DNA of 64,000 bases from Parasedimentitalea huanghaiensis (GCF_009753675.1 NZ_WQLV01000001.1:186001-250000); one strand, 5' to 3'. Shown: positions 36,452-46,307, counted from the stretch's first letter. Numbers and translations: made by a program. The notes: generated by a model from the letters alone, not told the origin.

Positions 36452-37801
36452 TTGGACGTAGTTTCGCTCATTCCGCAGTTTGGCGGCTTCTTGTACACGC
36501 TCACCAGCTTTGTGGTGGCCCTGTCAGTTATTGTTGCTGTGCACGAGTACGGTCACTACATCATTGGCCGCTGGTCTGGCATTCATGCCGAAGTGTTTTC
36601 GCTCGGTTTTGGACCGGTGTTGTGGAGCAGGGTAGATCGGCACGGTACGCGCTGGCAAGTCGCGCTACTGCCGTTTGGTGGTTTCGTGAAATTTCTGGGT
36701 GATGCCAATGCCGCCTCCGGTAAGGATGAAGAGGCGATGGCCGACGCTGAAGGGGATGAAGCTCTGCTACGTCGCACCATGCATGGTGCACCGTTGTGGG
36801 CGCGCTCCGCAACTGTTGCTGCGGGGCCTATTTTTAATTTTGTGCTGTCGACTCTGATTTTTGCCGGGATCTTTATGGCGCAGGGCACGCCACGGGACAC
36901 TTTAACCGTTGGGGAGTTGTTGCCGATACCTGGACTGGTGAATGAACTGCAAGAAGGCGACGAGGTCGTTTCGATCGCTGGTTTAGAAGTGCCGAGCCTT
37001 GCGGATGGGGCCAGATGGGCAGCATTTCGAAACCAAATTCCGTCCGAGCAGCCTCTAGACTATGGGGTGCGACGTGATGGGGTCGAAGTGACGGTCAGCG
37101 GACCAAACTTAGCGCCTCCATATGTGCATTCGGTTGCGCCACGAAGCGCGGCTGCTGACATCGAATTGGAACCTGGCGATATTATCACTGCAGTAGATGG
37201 AGAACCTATCGTTGCCTTTGACCAACTCAAAGTGATTGTTGAAAATGCAGAGGGACGTGTTCTGTTGCTACAGGTTTGGCGCACAGGCCAGACGATTGAA
37301 CTGGCATTAGCGCCGCGTCGGATTGATGAGCCACAACCTGATGGCAGTTTTGCTACCAAATGGCGAATTGGCATTTCCGGTGGTTTGGCATTTAGCCCAG
37401 CCACCAAATCTGTTGCTCCTCTGGATGCTTTGACAGCTGGTTCATCACAGGTTTGGATGGTTGTGGAAACCTCACTCTCTGGCTTGAAACACATGATCAC
37501 CGGCGCAATCGACACCTGCAATCTGTCGGGCCCATTGGGAATCGCTGAAACGTCGGGTGCAATGGCCAGCCAGGGAGCAAAAAGCTTTATCTGGTTTATC
37601 GCGGTTCTTTCCACGGCGGTTGGGTTGCTGAACCTCTTCCCAATCCCGGCACTTGATGGAGGCCACTTGGTGTTCTATGCTTACGAAGCCGTGGTTGGAA
37701 AACCGCCTAGCGACTTAGCTATGAGAGTTCTGATGACGCTCGGATTCGGTGCAATTCTGGCATTGATGGTTTTTGCACTGGGCAATGATATTTTCTGCTG
37801 A
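36452..37801 (+). CDS. rseP: Site-2 intramembrane zinc protease RseP
   Basis: The 449-residue product has the zinc motif HEYGH at residues 31-35 inside the first membrane helix, a central PDZ region (about 125-290) and the C-terminal NLFPIPALDGGH segment that supplies the third ligand. RseP cleaves membrane-bound anti-sigma factors and remnant signal peptides. It starts at a TTG codon with AGGG eight bases upstream, four bases after the dxr stop. A perfect 12-base-pair inverted repeat follows its stop codon. Confidence 0.92.
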   Translation: MDVVSLIPQFGGFLYTLTSFVVALSVIVAVHEYGHYIIGRWSGIHAEVFSLGFGPVLWSRVDRHGTRWQVALLPFGGFVKFLGDANAASGKDEEAMADAEGDEALLRRTMHGAPLWARSATVAAGPIFNFVLSTLIFAGIFMAQGTPRDTLTVGELLPIPGLVNELQEGDEVVSIAGLEVPSLADGARWAAFRNQIPSEQPLDYGVRRDGVEVTVSGPNLAPPYVHSVAPRSAAADIELEPGDIITAVDGEPIVAFDQLKVIVENAEGRVLLLQVWRTGQTIELALAPRRIDEPQPDGSFATKWRIGISGGLAFSPATKSVAPLDALTAGSSQVWMVVETSLSGLKHMITGAIDTCNLSGPLGIAETSGAMASQGAKSFIWFIAVLSTAVGLLNLFPIPALDGGHLVFYAYEAVVGKPPSDLAMRVLMTLGFGAILALMVFALGNDIFC

Positions 37802-37809
37802 ACAGAAAT

Positions 37810-37845
37810 AATGGGACAACTTCTAAACGAGATAGTTGTCCCATT
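37810..37845. terminator. Perfect 12-base inverted repeat after rseP
   Basis: AATGGGACAACT at 37810-37821 is exactly complementary to AGTTGTCCCATT at 37834-37845, with a 12-base loop. It lies nine bases after the rseP stop. There is no strong T run, so it may be a weak terminator, a 3'-end stabiliser or an operator for the next small gene. Confidence 0.55.
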
Positions 37846-37926
37846 GTAGCCACATTCTCTTGTTAACGTTTGATCAAGGCATTGCTCCAGCGTGGGGCAG
37901 CTACAGTTGTTTCAAGAGGACTGATC

Positions 37927-38052
37927 ATGCATACAATTCAGCATTCTTATCGTGGATTGGGTCTATTGATGCGCTTGAATTGGGACCGCGCACTTTCGAC
38001 TGGTTTGATTTTTCTTGCGCTGATTGCAGGGGCCTGGATGGCCAATTTCTAA
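37927..38052 (+). CDS. Small single-span membrane protein (41 residues) between rseP and bamA
   Basis: The ATG at 37927 has AGAGGA six bases upstream, a good ribosome-binding site. The product has a positively charged N-terminal part (YRGLGLLMRLNWDR) and one hydrophobic span at about residues 22-40 (LSTGLIFLALIAGAWMANF) that runs to the C terminus. I cannot name a family. It sits in the envelope-biogenesis block, after a strong dyad and 126 bases before the first possible bamA start, so it could be expressed on its own. Membrane location is inferred from hydrophobicity. Confidence 0.65.
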   Translation: MHTIQHSYRGLGLLMRLNWDRALSTGLIFLALIAGAWMANF

Positions 38053-38235
38053 GCTTTCACTGCCAAACGCGTAATAGTTGCGCGCAGCTTCTGGCCTGTC
38101 CGCCTTTTCTTGGTTTTGACAAGCGGCGGTAAACCCGATACGCAGTTTTAAAGCTGCTTAATAATCGGGTTATTTGATATGCTCTGGGGGAAACGCGTAG
38201 GTAAATCCTGCGTTGAGTGCAATCCACGCACCAAT

Positions 38236-40575
38236 ATGTTGTATCGGCAGGCATCAGCGATTTCATTCGCTGTTGCTTTGGGGTTTGCCATAACCCCTTC
38301 ACTGGCTGAGGCTCAAAACTATAGGTTCAATACAGTTCAGGTCGAGGGCAATCAGCGTATCCAGACCTCAACCATTATTGCCTATACTGGGATTGAGCGT
38401 GGCGAATCTGTAAGTGCAGGGCAGTTGAATGATGCCTACCAGCACATTTTAGACAGTGGCGTTTTTGAAACTGTCGAACTGGTTCCTCGTGGCGGTACTT
38501 TGGTTATCAAAGTGACTGAGTTTCCGACAATTAGTCGAATCAGTTTTGAAGGAAACCGCCGGATCAAGGATGATGCGCTATTGGCGCTGGTTGAATCGTC
38601 CCCTCGGAGGGTGTTCAACCCATCCCAAGCTGAGCGTGACGCTGCAAACATTGCCGAAGCTTATGGAGCGCAGGGACGGTTGGCGTCGCGTGTGACACCA
38701 AAGATCATTCGCCGAAGTGACAATCGTGTCGACTTGGTTTTCGAAATCCGTGAAGGCACGACAACTGAAGTTGAACGCGTTTCCTTTGTTGGTAACCGCG
38801 TGTATTCCGACCGCAGGCTGCGCCGCGTCTTGGAAACCAAACAAGCTGGATTTTTACGGACGTTTATTCGTGCAGATACACTGATCGAAGATCGTATCGA
38901 ATTCGACAAACAAGTGTTGCGTGATTTTTATCTGTCTCGCGGATATGTAGATTTTCGGGTTAACAGCTCGAATGCTGAAGTGACCAGCGAACGGGACGCT
39001 TTCTTCTTGGTAGTGGACGTCACTGAAGGGCAGCAATTCAATTTTGGCCAAATCTCGGTCTCCAGTGAGGTTAGCGAAGCAGATTCTGATGTGTTTTTTG
39101 ACGCACTCAAAGTGAAACCTGGATCTACTTATTCACCTTTGGTGGTTGAGAACTCGATTTCACGGTTAGAAACGCTCGCCATTCGTCAGGGTATTGATTT
39201 TTTGCGGGTTGAACCTCGTATTACCCGTAATGATCGCGACCTGACTCTCGATGTCGAATTTGTTCTGACGCGCGGACCAAGGGTTTTTGTTGAACGTATT
39301 GATATTGAAGGTAACACAACAACGTTAGACCGGGTTATTCGACAGCAATTCCGTACGGTCGAGGGGGATCCCTTTAATCCGCGCGAGATTCGCGAAAGTG
39401 CAGAACGTATTCGTGCGCTAGGTTTCTTTGCTACAGCTGGCGTTGATGTTCGTGAGGGCAGCTCACCCAGTCAGGTTGTAGTTGATGTAGATGTAGAAGA
39501 ACAGCCAACGGGTTCTTTGAACTTGGGTGGAGCCTATTCTATTGAAGACGGTTTTGGTCTCACTATCGGTCTTACAGAAAATAACTTCTTGGGTCGTGGT
39601 CAGAGATTTTCTTTTAACATTTCAACAGCGCAGGAATCTGAAGAGTACATTATTGGCTTTACCGAGCCTCACCTCTTAGGTCGGGATTTACGGTTTGATC
39701 TTGATTTGGGGGTTTCGGAAACGGATTCAAGCTTCTCCGAATACGATACCAAACGTGCCTTTATCGTTCCTTCTCTGTCATTCAAAACAGGTGAAAATAC
39801 GATTCTGCAAATGCGCTATGTTTGGGATCGGGATGAAATGATTTCCCGGGGCAATGACTCTAATGGAGATGCATTTGCAGGACCGGTTGTACTCACCGAG
39901 ATTAACCAGGGTGAGCTGACTTCTAGTGGAATTGGTTTCACCTATACCTATGACAGCCGATTAACTGGACTGGACACTACGTCAGGCTTCTTGGTGCAAG
40001 TTGGAGCAGATTATGCTGGCTTGGGGGGCGACAATGAGTATCTGAAGTCGACTACCAAAATTGTTGCACAAAGACTTGTTTTCAATGAGGAAGTTACTCT
40101 CCGGGCAACATTCGAAGCTGGCGCTTTCAGCTGGCTTGGCGATGATAAGAGCCGATCCATTGATCGCTTTATCTTGTCGCCAAGTATTATGCGCGGATTT
40201 GAGCCTGGTGGGATCGGTCCTCGCGATCTGTCTGCCCGGGCTACACCAGGGGCTGGTAGTTACGATGACTTCCTAGGCGGAAACTACTATGCTGTGGCGC
40301 GTTTTGATGCTGAATTTCCACTAGGACTGCCAGAAGAAATTGGTTTGCGTGGGGGGTTGTTCTTTGACGTAGGAAACCTTTGGGATCTGTCTAACGTGAA
40401 CACCACAGGTGGTACTATTGTTGGTGATACAGGCTCGTTCCGACAGGTGGTTGGTTTCTCCTTGCTTTGGACTACGGGTTTTGGACCATTGCGGTTCAAT
40501 TTCTCAAAGGCTCTGAAAAAAGAGAGCTTTGACAAAGAACAGAGCTTTGACTTGACGCTTCAGGCCAGGTTCTAA
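38236..40575 (+). CDS. bamA: Outer-membrane protein assembly factor BamA
   Basis: The product, about 779 residues from ATG 38236, has a signal peptide (AISFAVALGFAITPSLAEA), five POTRA domains (about residues 25-400) and a C-terminal 16-strand Omp85 barrel. IMRGFEPGGIGPRD is the conserved loop-6 motif that sits in the barrel, and the last residue is phenylalanine, the usual outer-membrane signal. BamA folds and inserts outer-membrane proteins. The frame is open to ATG 38179, but the later start gives a normal signal peptide; neither has a strong ribosome-binding site. Confidence 0.93.
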   Translation: MLYRQASAISFAVALGFAITPSLAEAQNYRFNTVQVEGNQRIQTSTIIAYTGIERGESVSAGQLNDAYQHILDSGVFETVELVPRGGTLVIKVTEFPTISRISFEGNRRIKDDALLALVESSPRRVFNPSQAERDAANIAEAYGAQGRLASRVTPKIIRRSDNRVDLVFEIREGTTTEVERVSFVGNRVYSDRRLRRVLETKQAGFLRTFIRADTLIEDRIEFDKQVLRDFYLSRGYVDFRVNSSNAEVTSERDAFFLVVDVTEGQQFNFGQISVSSEVSEADSDVFFDALKVKPGSTYSPLVVENSISRLETLAIRQGIDFLRVEPRITRNDRDLTLDVEFVLTRGPRVFVERIDIEGNTTTLDRVIRQQFRTVEGDPFNPREIRESAERIRALGFFATAGVDVREGSSPSQVVVDVDVEEQPTGSLNLGGAYSIEDGFGLTIGLTENNFLGRGQRFSFNISTAQESEEYIIGFTEPHLLGRDLRFDLDLGVSETDSSFSEYDTKRAFIVPSLSFKTGENTILQMRYVWDRDEMISRGNDSNGDAFAGPVVLTEINQGELTSSGIGFTYTYDSRLTGLDTTSGFLVQVGADYAGLGGDNEYLKSTTKIVAQRLVFNEEVTLRATFEAGAFSWLGDDKSRSIDRFILSPSIMRGFEPGGIGPRDLSARATPGAGSYDDFLGGNYYAVARFDAEFPLGLPEEIGLRGGLFFDVGNLWDLSNVNTTGGTIVGDTGSFRQVVGFSLLWTTGFGPLRFNFSKALKKESFDKEQSFDLTLQARF

Positions 40576-40579
40576 TTCG

Positions 40580-41200
40580 GTGCCGTGTCACGGCGCTCAA
40601 GTTCTACGCAGATCATTGACCTCGGTGTCGATGGTCTGCGGTCTAATGCTAGTTCCCTTGAACCTTAATGCGCAGACGGCCTTACAATTTCCGCCGAATT
40701 TCGCAATGCAGTTGGGCGCTCCGCAGAGCTCCATTCTGACCATCCAATCGGATCGTTTATTTTCCGAAAGCGCTTACGGTCGTCGTATTGCACATGAAAT
40801 TGAGGCAGAAGGCGCTGTTTTAACTGCGGAAAATCGTCGAATAGAAGCGGAACTGCGAAGCGAGGAACAGCAGCTAACAGAACGGCGCAGTTCCATGGAT
40901 CCGGCTGTTTTTCGAACCTTGGCAGATTCCTTTGATGAAAAGGTTCAAGAAACCCGGCGTCTGCAGGAAGAAAAGCTTCGTGAGATTAACCAGACCGGCG
41001 AAACGGCCCGGCGAGAGTTTTTTTCGGTTTCTCTGCCTATCCTGCAACAATTGATGCGGGAAACAGGTGCAGGGGCTATTCTCGAGCATTCGACAGTTTT
41101 CTTAAGTGCAGATGCTGCTGATATCACGGATATTGCAATTTCGCACATCGATGCAGTTCTAGGCGACGGGTCGGTTCTTGACGACGAACCTCAGCAATAG
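40580..41200 (+). CDS. OmpH/Skp-family periplasmic chaperone
   Basis: The 206-residue product has a signal-like segment ending NLNAQ and then a long, charged alpha-helical coiled region (about residues 65-150, with RIAHEIEAEGAVLTAENRRIEAELR), the build of Skp/OmpH. Skp holds unfolded outer-membrane proteins in the periplasm on their way to BamA. The start is uncertain: GTG 40580 is used, but ATG 40631 would still leave a short signal peptide; neither shows a good ribosome-binding site. It follows bamA after four bases. Confidence 0.8.
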   Translation: MPCHGAQVLRRSLTSVSMVCGLMLVPLNLNAQTALQFPPNFAMQLGAPQSSILTIQSDRLFSESAYGRRIAHEIEAEGAVLTAENRRIEAELRSEEQQLTERRSSMDPAVFRTLADSFDEKVQETRRLQEEKLREINQTGETARREFFSVSLPILQQLMRETGAGAILEHSTVFLSADAADITDIAISHIDAVLGDGSVLDDEPQQ

Positions 41201-41272
41201 CCATTGCTTGCCCAATCAGTACCGTCTTGCTAGTCACAACATCAACACAATACCAAAAACAGGATTACCGTC

Positions 41273-41737
41273 ATGACCGCCGAGTTGAAAAGCGCTGACA
41301 TTCAAATGATTCAACGGATCCTGCCTCATCGCTATCCGTTCCTTCTTGTCGACAAAGTTGTCGATATTGATGGCTATAAATCAGCCCGTGGCATTAAGAA
41401 TGTTACGATGAATGAACCGCATTTCCAGGGGCATTTCCCTGGAACACCGATCATGCCTGGGGTCACTATTGTTGAAGCAATGGCGCAGACAGCTGGCGTC
41501 ATGATCGGAACGGCTTTCGATATGATGGACAGCGATATGCTGATCTACTTTATGAATATCGACAAATGCAAATTCCGCCGCAAGGTTGGGCCGGGCGATG
41601 TGCTTGAAATGAACATTGAAACGGTGCGCGGTAAACCTGGCGGCAAAATCTGGAAGTTCTCTGGTAAAGCCACTGTGGATGGCGAGGCGGCGGCCGAGGC
41701 CGAATTCACCGCCATGGTTGATTTGCAAAAGGATTGA
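41273..41737 (+). CDS. fabZ: 3-hydroxyacyl-[acyl-carrier-protein] dehydratase FabZ
   Basis: The 154-residue hotdog-fold protein has the FabZ signatures [11 protein letters not shown] and [12 protein letters not shown], with catalytic H54 and E68 by position. It dehydrates 3-hydroxyacyl-ACP in fatty acid synthesis and competes with lipid A synthesis for the same acyl-ACP pool. It is followed at once by lpxA. In many Gram-negative genomes lpxD lies between ompH and fabZ; it is not here. Confidence 0.95.
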   Translation: MTAELKSADIQMIQRILPHRYPFLLVDKVVDIDGYKSARGIKNVTMNEPHFQGHFPGTPIMPGVTIVEAMAQTAGVMIGTAFDMMDSDMLIYFMNIDKCKFRRKVGPGDVLEMNIETVRGKPGGKIWKFSGKATVDGEAAAEAEFTAMVDLQKD

Positions 41738-41742
41738 ATAGC

Positions 41743-42528
41743 ATGAGCCTGATCCACCCCAGTGCGGTGATTGAAGAAGGTGCTACCATTGGCGAGGGCT
41801 GCGAAATCGGCCCGTTCTGTGTCATTGGGGCCGAGGTCGTCCTGGGGCAACGTGTGGTTTTGAAAAGCCATGTGGTGGTAGCTGGCCAAACAAACATTGG
41901 CGATGATACTGTAGTTTTCTCCTTTGCGGTGCTGGGTGAGGTCCCGCAGGATCTTAAGTTCATGGGAGAACAAAGTCGTACTGTAATTGGTAAGCGTAAT
42001 CGCATCCGTGAACATGTGACGGTAAATGCAGGTACGGATGGTGGTGGTGGTGTCACTCAAATTGGTGACGACGGCCTTTTCATGGCTGGTTGCCATATTG
42101 CCCATGACGCCCAAATTGGTGATCGCGTGATTGTTGTGAATTCTGCAGCTGTGGCCGGGCATTGTGTGTTGGAAGACGATGTTATTATTGGCGGGTTGTC
42201 TGGTATTCATCAGTGGGTACGTATCGGCAAAGGTGCAATAATTGGTGCTGTTACGATGGTAACAAATGATGTCATTCCATATGGCTTGGTTCAGGCCCCG
42301 CGCGGTGATCTTGATGGGTTGAACCTAGTAGGTCTCAAACGCCGCGGTGTAACCCGTTCAGATATCACAGCTCTTCGCGCCGCCTTTCAGATGCTGGCAC
42401 AAGGAGAGGGCACGTTTCAGGAACGTGCTCGCCGTCTGGGCGCTGAAAGCGATAGTGAATACGTACAAGAGATTGTAGCTTTTATCACTGGTGACAGTGA
42501 TCGTTCGTTTTTAACGCCGGGGCGCTAA
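41743..42528 (+). CDS. lpxA: Acyl-[ACP]-UDP-N-acetylglucosamine O-acyltransferase
   Basis: The 261-residue product is a left-handed beta-helix acyltransferase built of hexapeptide repeats (IHPSAVIEEGATIGEGCEIG), with the catalytic histidine in GCHIAHDAQIGD and a helical C-terminal part. It adds the 3-hydroxyacyl chain to UDP-GlcNAc, the first step of lipid A synthesis. ATG 41743 gives the family-typical start MSLIHPSAV; a TTG nine bases upstream overlaps the fabZ stop. Confidence 0.94.
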   Translation: MSLIHPSAVIEEGATIGEGCEIGPFCVIGAEVVLGQRVVLKSHVVVAGQTNIGDDTVVFSFAVLGEVPQDLKFMGEQSRTVIGKRNRIREHVTVNAGTDGGGGVTQIGDDGLFMAGCHIAHDAQIGDRVIVVNSAAVAGHCVLEDDVIIGGLSGIHQWVRIGKGAIIGAVTMVTNDVIPYGLVQAPRGDLDGLNLVGLKRRGVTRSDITALRAAFQMLAQGEGTFQERARRLGAESDSEYVQEIVAFITGDSDRSFLTPGR

Positions 42529-42531
42529 GAC

Positions 42532-43320
42532 ATGTTAGCATTGATTGCAGGAACTGGAGCCTTGCCGGGGGAAGTTGCGCAGCGGTTGGCTGATAAGCCG
42601 TTGATTTGTTCTATGGCAGGTTTCGCCCCTACGTCAGTTCGTACCGAATGCAGCTTTCGGTTGGAGCATCTGGGTAGCTTCCTTGAAGATTTGTCAGTCC
42701 GGGGTGTTACCGAAATTTGCATGGTCGGCGCTGTTGGACGCCCATCTATAGATCCATCTGCAATCGACGCTGCCACAATGCCATTGGTTCCCGTGATACA
42801 GGCTGCACTTGGAGCTGGTGACGATGGTGCATTAAAGGCGGTTATCAAAATATTTGAACAGGCTGGGTTTACCGTTCGATCTGCGCAGGAAGTCGTTCCT
42901 GAATTGCTGATGGAGGCCGGGGTGCCAACTCGGGTACAGCCTGGTGAACTGGACAAGGCGGATGCACTGCGTGGGGCTGAAATAGTTGAGGCGATGAGTG
43001 CGGCCGACATTGGTCAGTCTTGCGCAGTCAGAGCACGGCAGGCGATTGCGGTAGAAAATGCATTTGGCACCGATTGGATGCTTGACGCTTTGCAAAAACG
43101 TCCCGATGGACAAGGTGGAATTCTGTTCAAGGCCCCAAAATCCACGCAGGATCGTCGGGCGGATCTTCCTACCATTGGTCCTGCCACAGTCACGATGGCA
43201 GCCCGTGCAGGGCTATCTGGTATTGTGCTTGAAGCCGGGGGCGTGATTGTGTTGTCGCAGGACGATGTCATAGAGGCATGTAATCACCACGGTCTGTATC
43301 TGTGGTTGCGCCCGGTATGA
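42532..43320 (+). CDS. lpxI: UDP-2,3-diacylglucosamine pyrophosphatase LpxI
   Basis: The 262-residue product belongs to the LpxI (DUF1009) family, which replaces LpxH in alphaproteobacteria. It starts MLALIAGTGALPGEVAQ and carries the family C-terminal MAARAGLSGIVLEAGGVIV segment. It hydrolyses UDP-2,3-diacylglucosamine to lipid X. It lies three bases after lpxA and overlaps lpxB by four bases. Confidence 0.92.
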   Translation: MLALIAGTGALPGEVAQRLADKPLICSMAGFAPTSVRTECSFRLEHLGSFLEDLSVRGVTEICMVGAVGRPSIDPSAIDAATMPLVPVIQAALGAGDDGALKAVIKIFEQAGFTVRSAQEVVPELLMEAGVPTRVQPGELDKADALRGAEIVEAMSAADIGQSCAVRARQAIAVENAFGTDWMLDALQKRPDGQGGILFKAPKSTQDRRADLPTIGPATVTMAARAGLSGIVLEAGGVIVLSQDDVIEACNHHGLYLWLRPV

Positions 43321-44477
43321 GCCTGCGGGTCTTTATTCTAGCTGGTGAGCCTTCAGGCGACCGGCTAGGAGGGGCTTTGATGGCGGGACTAAAGCAACTA
43401 TCGCCCGAAATCTCCTTTGACGGGGTCGGCGGGCAAATGATGTCCGACCAAGGACTCGTCTCTCAGTTTCCGATGGATGAGTTGTCGGTTATGGGGCTGG
43501 CAGAGGTCTTGCCAAAGTATCAGCATTTGAAGCGCCGTATTCGTGAAGTGGCAGAAGCGGTGATCACCTCAAAGCCTGACGTCCTGATCACCATTGACGC
43601 CCCTGATTTTTCGTTGCGGGTGGCTAAGCTGGTCAAAAAATCCAGCTCCATCCGAACGGTACACTATGTGGCGCCATCTGTCTGGGCTTGGCGTCCTGGA
43701 CGGGCAAAACGGATGGCTCGGGTCATTGACCAGGTCTTGGCATTGCTTCCATTTGAGCCACGATTTATGCAGGCGGCAGGGATGGAATGTGACTTTGTGG
43801 GTCATCCAGTTGTAGCTGAACCGCAAGCAACACCTAATGAGATTTCACAGTTCCGGGCTGAGATGGGTTTGGGGGATACGCCATTTGTGCTTGCGCTACC
43901 GGGGTCTCGCCGTTCTGAGGTCGAGCGCTTGGCCCCCGTGTTTGGGGAGGCATTGGCGGCATTTTGCAAGTCCCACCCAAACATGCGTGTCATCGTTCCT
44001 GCTGCGGCACCGGTGGCCGATTTGGTACGTGACAAGTTACAGTCATGGCCAGGCGATGCGCTGGTTCTGGATCCCCGTGATTATGAGCCAGCGACAGCGC
44101 AATCCCATAAACGTGCAGCCTTTGCAGCCGCTGACCTGGCTCTGGCCGCGTCGGGAACTGTGTCGCTAGAACTGGCGGCGGCGAATACCCCAATGGTAAT
44201 TGCTTATAAATTCCAGTGGTTAACCTGGCAGATAATGAAGCGCATGGCCTTGATCGACACAGTGACTTTGGTCAATTTGGTAACTTGCAGCCGGGTTGTG
44301 CCTGAGTGTCTTGGGCCGGAGTGTACTGCAGACAATATTTCGACTGCTTTGTCGCAAGTGGCCTCAAACCCACAAACGCAACATCAGGCCATGGCGCTTA
44401 CAATGTCACAGTTAGGTCTGGATGGCGAAGCTCCGGGGCTTCGTGCTGCCCGTGCGGTACTGGAACGTCTGGGGTAA
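43317..44477 (+). CDS. lpxB: Lipid-A-disaccharide synthase
   Basis: The 386-residue GT19 glycosyltransferase starts MSLRVFILAGEPSGDRLGG and has the characteristic YVAPSVWAWRPGRAKRM segment and the C-terminal ASGTVSLELA donor-binding motif. It joins lipid X to UDP-diacylglucosamine to form the lipid A disaccharide at the inner membrane. The ATG overlaps the lpxI stop (ATGA); a GTG 15 bases upstream is less likely. Confidence 0.94.
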   Translation: MSLRVFILAGEPSGDRLGGALMAGLKQLSPEISFDGVGGQMMSDQGLVSQFPMDELSVMGLAEVLPKYQHLKRRIREVAEAVITSKPDVLITIDAPDFSLRVAKLVKKSSSIRTVHYVAPSVWAWRPGRAKRMARVIDQVLALLPFEPRFMQAAGMECDFVGHPVVAEPQATPNEISQFRAEMGLGDTPFVLALPGSRRSEVERLAPVFGEALAAFCKSHPNMRVIVPAAAPVADLVRDKLQSWPGDALVLDPRDYEPATAQSHKRAAFAAADLALAASGTVSLELAAANTPMVIAYKFQWLTWQIMKRMALIDTVTLVNLVTCSRVVPECLGPECTADNISTALSQVASNPQTQHQAMALTMSQLGLDGEAPGLRAARAVLERLG

Positions 44478-44482
44478 ACTTG

Positions 44483-45064
44483 ATGTGGGATGAAGTAGCC
44501 TTTGCCGCCTCTGCCGCTCTGGCACAAATTGTGACAAACCTCGATAACCTAGCAGTGCTTTTGGTTTTGTTGGTAACAATGGGAGCCATGCGCCCTCTGA
44601 CTGGATATGCTCTCTCGCAGGGCCTTGTGTTAGGCGCAGCGATGGTGCTGGCTTTTGGGACCGATCAAGCTGCGCCTGAATGGACCGGATATTTGGGAAC
44701 TGTCCCAATTCTGTTGGGAGTTCACGGGTTGTGGCATCAGTGGTGGCACTCAGAAACCAATACACAACCACGCTTGTCGAGCAGTTCTGGGATTCTCGGG
44801 GTGACGGCGCTGTTCCTCGCGTTGTCATTGGATAGCTTTGCGGTGATGGCACCTTTGCTGGCTGATAGCGCACCAGGTTATCGTCTATGGGCATTGGCCG
44901 GGGCATCTAGTGCTGTGGCCGTGCTCTGTGCTGGGGCTGTTTTGCTGTCTGATGCCACCGCGTTCTCAGGGGCATGGGCGGTACGTCTTGAGAGACTTGG
45001 GCCGGTAGTGATGATACTGATTGGTGCTTATGTCTTGATCAACAGCGGTACAGATCTGGTCTGA
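44483..45064 (+). CDS. CadD-like (LysE superfamily) membrane transporter
   Basis: The 193-residue product is a membrane protein with about six hydrophobic segments. The front half has TNLDNLAVLLVLL, and the middle has SLDSFAVMAPLL, a repeated Asp-Asn/Asp-Ser pattern typical of CadD-type cation exporters in the LysE superfamily. Cadmium export is known for staphylococcal members; here the substrate is open. The start at ATG 44483 lies five bases after the lpxB stop; the frame continues upstream inside lpxB but without family sequence. It converges with mnmA. Confidence 0.7.
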   Translation: MWDEVAFAASAALAQIVTNLDNLAVLLVLLVTMGAMRPLTGYALSQGLVLGAAMVLAFGTDQAAPEWTGYLGTVPILLGVHGLWHQWWHSETNTQPRLSSSSGILGVTALFLALSLDSFAVMAPLLADSAPGYRLWALAGASSAVAVLCAGAVLLSDATAFSGAWAVRLERLGPVVMILIGAYVLINSGTDLV

Positions 45065-45161
45065 CACTTATAGCGCGCTTTTTTGTTCAGCTTAAACTCG
45101 CCCAGCCGTATCGCCAGGCAAGTTTGTTTTCGATCTGCGCCTAACCGAGCAGGCCTTGATT

Positions 45162-46307
45162 TTAGTATCCGCGCCAGATCCAGCCACCACCAAAAATACG
45201 ACTGCCTTCGTTGGCGTAGAACACACAGGCCTGACCTGGTGACACGCCTTCCTCAGCTGTCAGCAATTCGACCTCAGCCTCAGTATCCGAGATAGGTCGA
45301 ATGATCGCATCGCGCGGTGGTCTGGTGGAACGAACCTTGACCGACAGATGCCATTCTTTGCGACTGGTGAAAGGTTCATCCCCAAGCCAGTTGATCTCAC
45401 GAACTGGGATCTTGCGTGTTGCCAGCAGCTCTTTGGGGCCAACAACAACCTGTTTGGTGTCAACGTCCAGCTTGACCACATACAAAGGTTCGCTCAACCC
45501 GCCGATCCCCAGCCCCCGGCGTTGACCGATGGTGTAATGGATGACCCCTGTGTGGGTCCCCAGCACGCGACCGTCATGATGCACAATCTCACCGGCTTCG
45601 GCGGCACCAGGGCGAAGTTTTTCGATCAGACCGGCGTAATCACCATCTGGGACAAAGCAGATGTCCTGACTGTCGGGTTTGTCCGCTACTGCCAATCCAT
45701 ACTGTGCAGCCATTTTGCGGGTCGCATCCTTACTGGGGAGGTGTCCCAGTGGGAAACGCAGAAAATCGAGCTGCTCAGGTGTAGTTGGGAAGAGGAAATA
45801 GCTCTGGTCGCGGTTGGCATCAGTCGCTGAATGAAGTTCAGCACCGTGTGTCCCCATCTTGCGCTGAATATAGTGACCTGTCGCCATGCAGTCTGCTTCC
45901 AGATCTTTGGCGGTTTGCAGCAGGTCTTTGAACTTGATCCGCTCATTGCAACGAATGCAGGGGACAGGTGTTGCGCCGGCCAAATAGCTATCAGCAAACT
46001 CGTCAATCACTGCATCTTTAAAAATGTTCTCATAATCTAGAACGTAATGCGGAAAGCCTCGTTCCTCGGCAACGCGGCGCGCATCGTGGATATCAATCCC
46101 CGCACAGCAAGCGCCTTTCTTTGCCAGGGCAGCGCCATGATCATATAGCTGAAGGGTTACTCCAACCACGTCATATCCTTGATCTGCAAGGTATGCAGCC
46201 ACAACTGAGCTGTCGACGCCGCCTGACATAGCCACCACAACGCGGGTTTGAGAAGGCGGTTTGGCGAAGCCAAGCGAGTTTAGCGGGGTGTCATTATCCA
46301 GCGCCAT
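45162..46307 (-). CDS. mnmA: tRNA-specific 2-thiouridylase MnmA
   Basis: The 381-residue product has the PP-loop [10 protein letters not shown] at about residues 26-35, the catalytic cysteine C117 in TPVPCIRCN and the second active cysteine C217 in [10 protein letters not shown]. MnmA places sulfur on C2 of the wobble uridine in tRNAs for Lys, Glu and Gln. It is divergent from sciP with 133 bases between the starts. The extended N terminus before the PP-loop is usual in the group. Confidence 0.94.
   Translation of the reverse strand: MALDNDTPLNSLGFAKPPSQTRVVVAMSGGVDSSVVAAYLADQGYDVVGVTLQLYDHGAALAKKGACCAGIDIHDARRVAEERGFPHYVLDYENIFKDAVIDEFADSYLAGATPVPCIRCNERIKFKDLLQTAKDLEADCMATGHYIQRKMGTHGAELHSATDANRDQSYFLFPTTPEQLDFLRFPLGHLPSKDATRKMAAQYGLAVADKPDSQDICFVPDGDYAGLIEKLRPGAAEAGEIVHHDGRVLGTHTGVIHYTIGQRRGLGIGGLSEPLYVVKLDVDTKQVVVGPKELLATRKIPVREINWLGDEPFTSRKEWHLSVKVRSTRPPRDAIIRPISDTEAEVELLTAEEGVSPGQACVFYANEGSRIFGGGWIWRGY

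Noticed and set aside
37863-37877. TTAA-N7-TCAA upstream of the 41-residue peptide gene as a CtrA box
   Set aside because: One mismatch within only eight defined bases is expected by chance many times in 64 kb.
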